Of a DNA stretch of 6,635 nucleotides, positions 5,377 through 6,635 are shown piece by piece. A program made the translations under genes and the position numbers. Positions within the stretch are counted from its first letter, which is position 1, and the number at the start of each line of letters is the position of its first letter. The DNA comes from an uncultured Clostridia bacterium (GTDB taxonomy: Bacteria; Bacillota; Clostridia; Christensenellales; Borkfalkiaceae): NCBI GenBank assembly GCA_947629225.1, contig CANRCY010000080.1:1-6635 (forward strand), written 5' to 3'. The notes beneath the pieces were generated by a model. It made no database searches and had not been told where the DNA came from. It saw only the letters and a list, made by a program, of their open reading frames with translations.

Positions 5377-5614
5377 GCACAAGCGGCATTGCCCGCGAAG
5401 GATTCCCGACAAGCGGGGATCGAAGAAAGAAGCGAATACGACCTTGTGGTCAAGCGGTTAAGACGGCGGTTTTAACGGCGAAGTCACGGGGGCGTCCCGC
5501 CCGAAGTTCTTTATCGTCGAAGGGCGGCACGAGCGGGCTTTGCCCGCGAAGTATTCCCGGCAAGCGGGAATCGAGAAATCAAGAAGGCCTTGTGGTCAAG
5601 CGGTTAAGACGGCG
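5377..5614 (+). repeat. Tandem duplication of a double-hairpin leader plus tRNA-Glu 5' half
   Basis: Copy A (5377-5468) and copy B (5527-5614) are about 146-150 bases apart. Each begins GCACRAGCGG, then a hairpin (GCGG/CCGC in A at 5383-5396; GCGGGC/GCCCGC in B at 5533-5547), then GCGAAG. A second hairpin follows: GATTCCCG/CGGGGATC at 5401-5421 in A and ATTCCCG/CGGGAAT at 5553-5571 in B. A purine-rich linker leads into the tRNA sequence. The first 29 bases of the two tRNA copies differ only at the second base. Differences in the leader hairpins keep the pairing. Confidence 0.75.
5440..5510 (+). pseudogene. Decayed tRNA-Glu copy
   Basis: Bases 5440-5468 repeat the acceptor 5' strand, D-arm and start of the anticodon arm of the intact tRNA-Glu, with one change (GACCTTG for GGCCTTG). 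From 5469 on the similarity is patchy: ACGGCG and CACGGG align, but the anticodon stem cannot pair, the loop is one base short, the TTCGATT loop is lost (GGCGT instead) and the acceptor 3' strand is not complementary. No CCA is encoded. It cannot make a functional tRNA. Its GACCTTG would pair perfectly with CAAGGTC at 5650-5656 of the intact tRNA, better than that tRNA's own 5' strand. The right boundary is approximate. Confidence 0.65.
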
Positions 5615-5660
5615 CCCTCTCACGGCGCAATCCCGGGTTCGATTCCCGGCAAGGTCACCA
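5586..5660 (+). tRNA. tRNA-Glu(CUC)
   Basis: This 75-base tRNA includes an encoded CCA. The acceptor GGCCTTG pairs with CAAGGTC with a G-U at position 2:71. The D-arm is GTC-AAGCGGTTAA-GAC. The anticodon stem is GCGCC/GGCGC around loop CTCTCAC, giving anticodon CTC for the GAG codon. The T-arm is CCGGG-TTCGATT-CCCGG and the discriminator is A. It lies in the transcript starting near 5363 and is followed six bases later by a terminator. It must be cut from a long leader by RNase P. Confidence 0.95.
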
Positions 5661-5665
5661 AGTGA

Positions 5666-5709
5666 GACCCAGTAGAACCCGCAAAAAGGTTCTGCTGGGG
5701 TCTTTTTTT
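5666..5709 (+). terminator. Rho-independent terminator after tRNA-Glu
   Basis: GACCCAGTAGAACC (5666-5679) pairs with GGTTCTGCTGGGGTC (5688-5702) apart from one extra G and one G-U pair, with an A-rich eight-base loop. Seven T follow (5703-5709). The strand facing the recombinase gene has no T tract on the far side, so it should not stop transcription from the right. Confidence 0.93.
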
Positions 5710-5726
5710 GCACTTTTTCGGCTATT

Positions 5727-6635
5727 TTATATCCAGAGGACGATTGCATAGGTCTGTTTCTCCTTCTCGCCGCCGAATGTGTGGCGGTCTACCTCCACCG
5801 TCATTTTAACCTCATAAAAAGAAAACTCCCGACGGCTTTCTTCGCTGTCGGGATTATCTGTTTTGATAGATTTGCAGTAGATATCTATGTGGTCGTTGAA
5901 CAGGACTATCTTCTCAATGAAGTAAGTTATGAGTTGCTTCGGTGTGCGTTTGAGCGCGGTTTGCAGATGCCGCAACACTTGCTCCTTCGTCACCGTTTTC
6001 AATGCCCGCACCTTCTCACAGGCTACTTTTGTTTGCAGTTCGTTTTTCTTCGCCTCTAACTGTTCCATTCTTTCTTTGGTCGTTGGGGTGAAGATGCCAA
6101 GTTCGATTGCTTTTAATAGGTTCTCCAATGCCTTCTCGGTTTCGTTGAGTTCCGTCGTCAATAGGTTCAGAACAGACGTGTCCTCGGCAATTTTCTTTCC
6201 GCGCTCCAAGATCCCGTCCGCGAGTGCGTCCAAGTCTGTTTTATGGAACGCTTCCTGCACGGCATTTATGACGAGTTCTTCCAGCAAGTCCTTTCGGATC
6301 GGCATTTGTTCGCAGCCCGCCTTTGTGTACCTTGTGTTGCAACGGTAGTAACGCAAGACCCTTCCCGATTTGGAAGTTCCCGACCCAGAGCTGACCGGTC
6401 CGCCGCAGTAGCCGCATCTCACTTTGTTTTTCAGTAGATAGCAGACCTCCGCAACGTGCTTGCCGTACTTATTTTTCTCGGCTTTATCTATAACGATCTC
6501 GAAAATCTCCATAGGAACGATTGCAGGATAGATATTTGTGTAAACTTCATCTCCATGACGGAAAATGCCTGCGTATTTCTCACTCGTTACCATACGATAG
6601 AACGTTGTTTTTGCAAACGGTTTCCCGTTATATAA
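5727..6635 (-). CDS. Large serine recombinase, C-terminal part (runs off window)
   Basis: The reading frame is open to the window edge; 302 codons are visible and the catalytic serine domain lies outside. The visible part begins LYNGKPFAKTTFYRMVTSEK, the end of the recombinase DNA-binding domain. A zinc beta-ribbon follows with four cysteines (residues 74, 77, 99 and 108 of the visible part, C-x2-C-x21-C-x8-C). Then comes a long Leu/Glu/Lys coiled coil (about 150-210) and a charged C-terminus. These are the marks of large serine integrases of phages and integrative elements, which join attP and attB sites. An internal ATG at 6591-6593 is not the start. Base composition is visibly lower in G+C than the genes to the left, which suggests acquired DNA. 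It points towards tRNA-Glu and stops 66 bases from its CCA end. Whether the full gene is intact cannot be seen. Confidence 0.93.
   Translation of the reverse strand, partial: LYNGKPFAKTTFYRMVTSEKYAGIFRHGDEVYTNIYPAIVPMEIFEIVIDKAEKNKYGKHVAEVCYLLKNKVRCGYCGGPVSSGSGTSKSGRVLRYYRCNTRYTKAGCEQMPIRKDLLEELVINAVQEAFHKTDLDALADGILERGKKIAEDTSVLNLLTTELNETEKALENLLKAIELGIFTPTTKERMEQLEAKKNELQTKVACEKVRALKTVTKEQVLRHLQTALKRTPKQLITYFIEKIVLFNDHIDIYCKSIKTDNPDSEESRREFSFYEVKMTVEVDRHTFGGEKEKQTYAIVLWI

Noticed and set aside
5465..5485. Idea that the first tRNA copy has a TTTAA-containing anticodon loop and could be a suppressor tRNA
   Set aside because: The flanking bases cannot form an anticodon stem and the T-loop and acceptor 3' strand are lost.
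5377..5571. Repeated hairpin units considered as a CRISPR array
   Set aside because: There are only two copies, about 150 bases apart, each tied to a tRNA sequence; no spacers and no cas genes.
5250..5675. A 141-codon plus-strand reading frame
   Set aside because: It crosses the 6S RNA end, a promoter, the tRNA copies and the terminator; there is no ribosome site and no recognisable protein.

Overview
The window reads as chromosome of a G+C-rich Bacillota, probably a clostridial gut-type lineage. This rests on three things: the order polysaccharide deacetylase then M16 peptidase (the ylxY-mlpA order known from Bacillus and relatives), a partner-switching regulator of the SpoIIE/RsbW/RsbV type, and strong Shine-Dalgarno sequences. 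The species cannot be named from the sequence alone.

Layout, left to right. Positions 1-300 have no convincing gene. They hold two adjacent inverted-repeat elements (32-138 and 144-223, the second with a G-quadruplex motif) and a hairpin that covers the ribosome binding site of the first gene. Next comes a plus-strand cluster: a membrane-anchored CE4-type polysaccharide deacetylase homologue with altered catalytic motifs (301-1005), an M16 zinc peptidase (1034-2272) and a DNA-deoxyinosine glycosylase (2269-2772) joined to it by an ATGA overlap. Acyl carrier protein (2878-3105) has its own near-consensus promoter, with a palindrome in the spacer, and its own terminator.

The most unusual protein is encoded at 3247-5016. 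One 589-residue polypeptide carries an N-terminal STAS (anti-sigma-factor antagonist) domain, two membrane helices, a HAMP-like linker, a PP2C/SpoIIE phosphatase and a C-terminal RsbW-type ATPase/kinase. Substrate, phosphatase and kinase of a partner-switching circuit are thus fused and tethered to the membrane.

Positions 5017-5726 form a stable-RNA region: a strong promoter and a 6S RNA (about 5093-5276), then a second strong promoter driving a transcript with a duplicated unit. Each copy of the unit has two small hairpins followed by a tRNA-Glu sequence. The first tRNA copy is decayed in its 3' half; the second is an intact tRNA-Glu(CUC) followed by a strong terminator.

The right end (5727 to the window edge, minus strand) is the C-terminal part of a large serine recombinase of visibly lower G+C. 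It points at the tRNA gene and probably marks the left end of an integrated mobile element that lies mostly outside the window.
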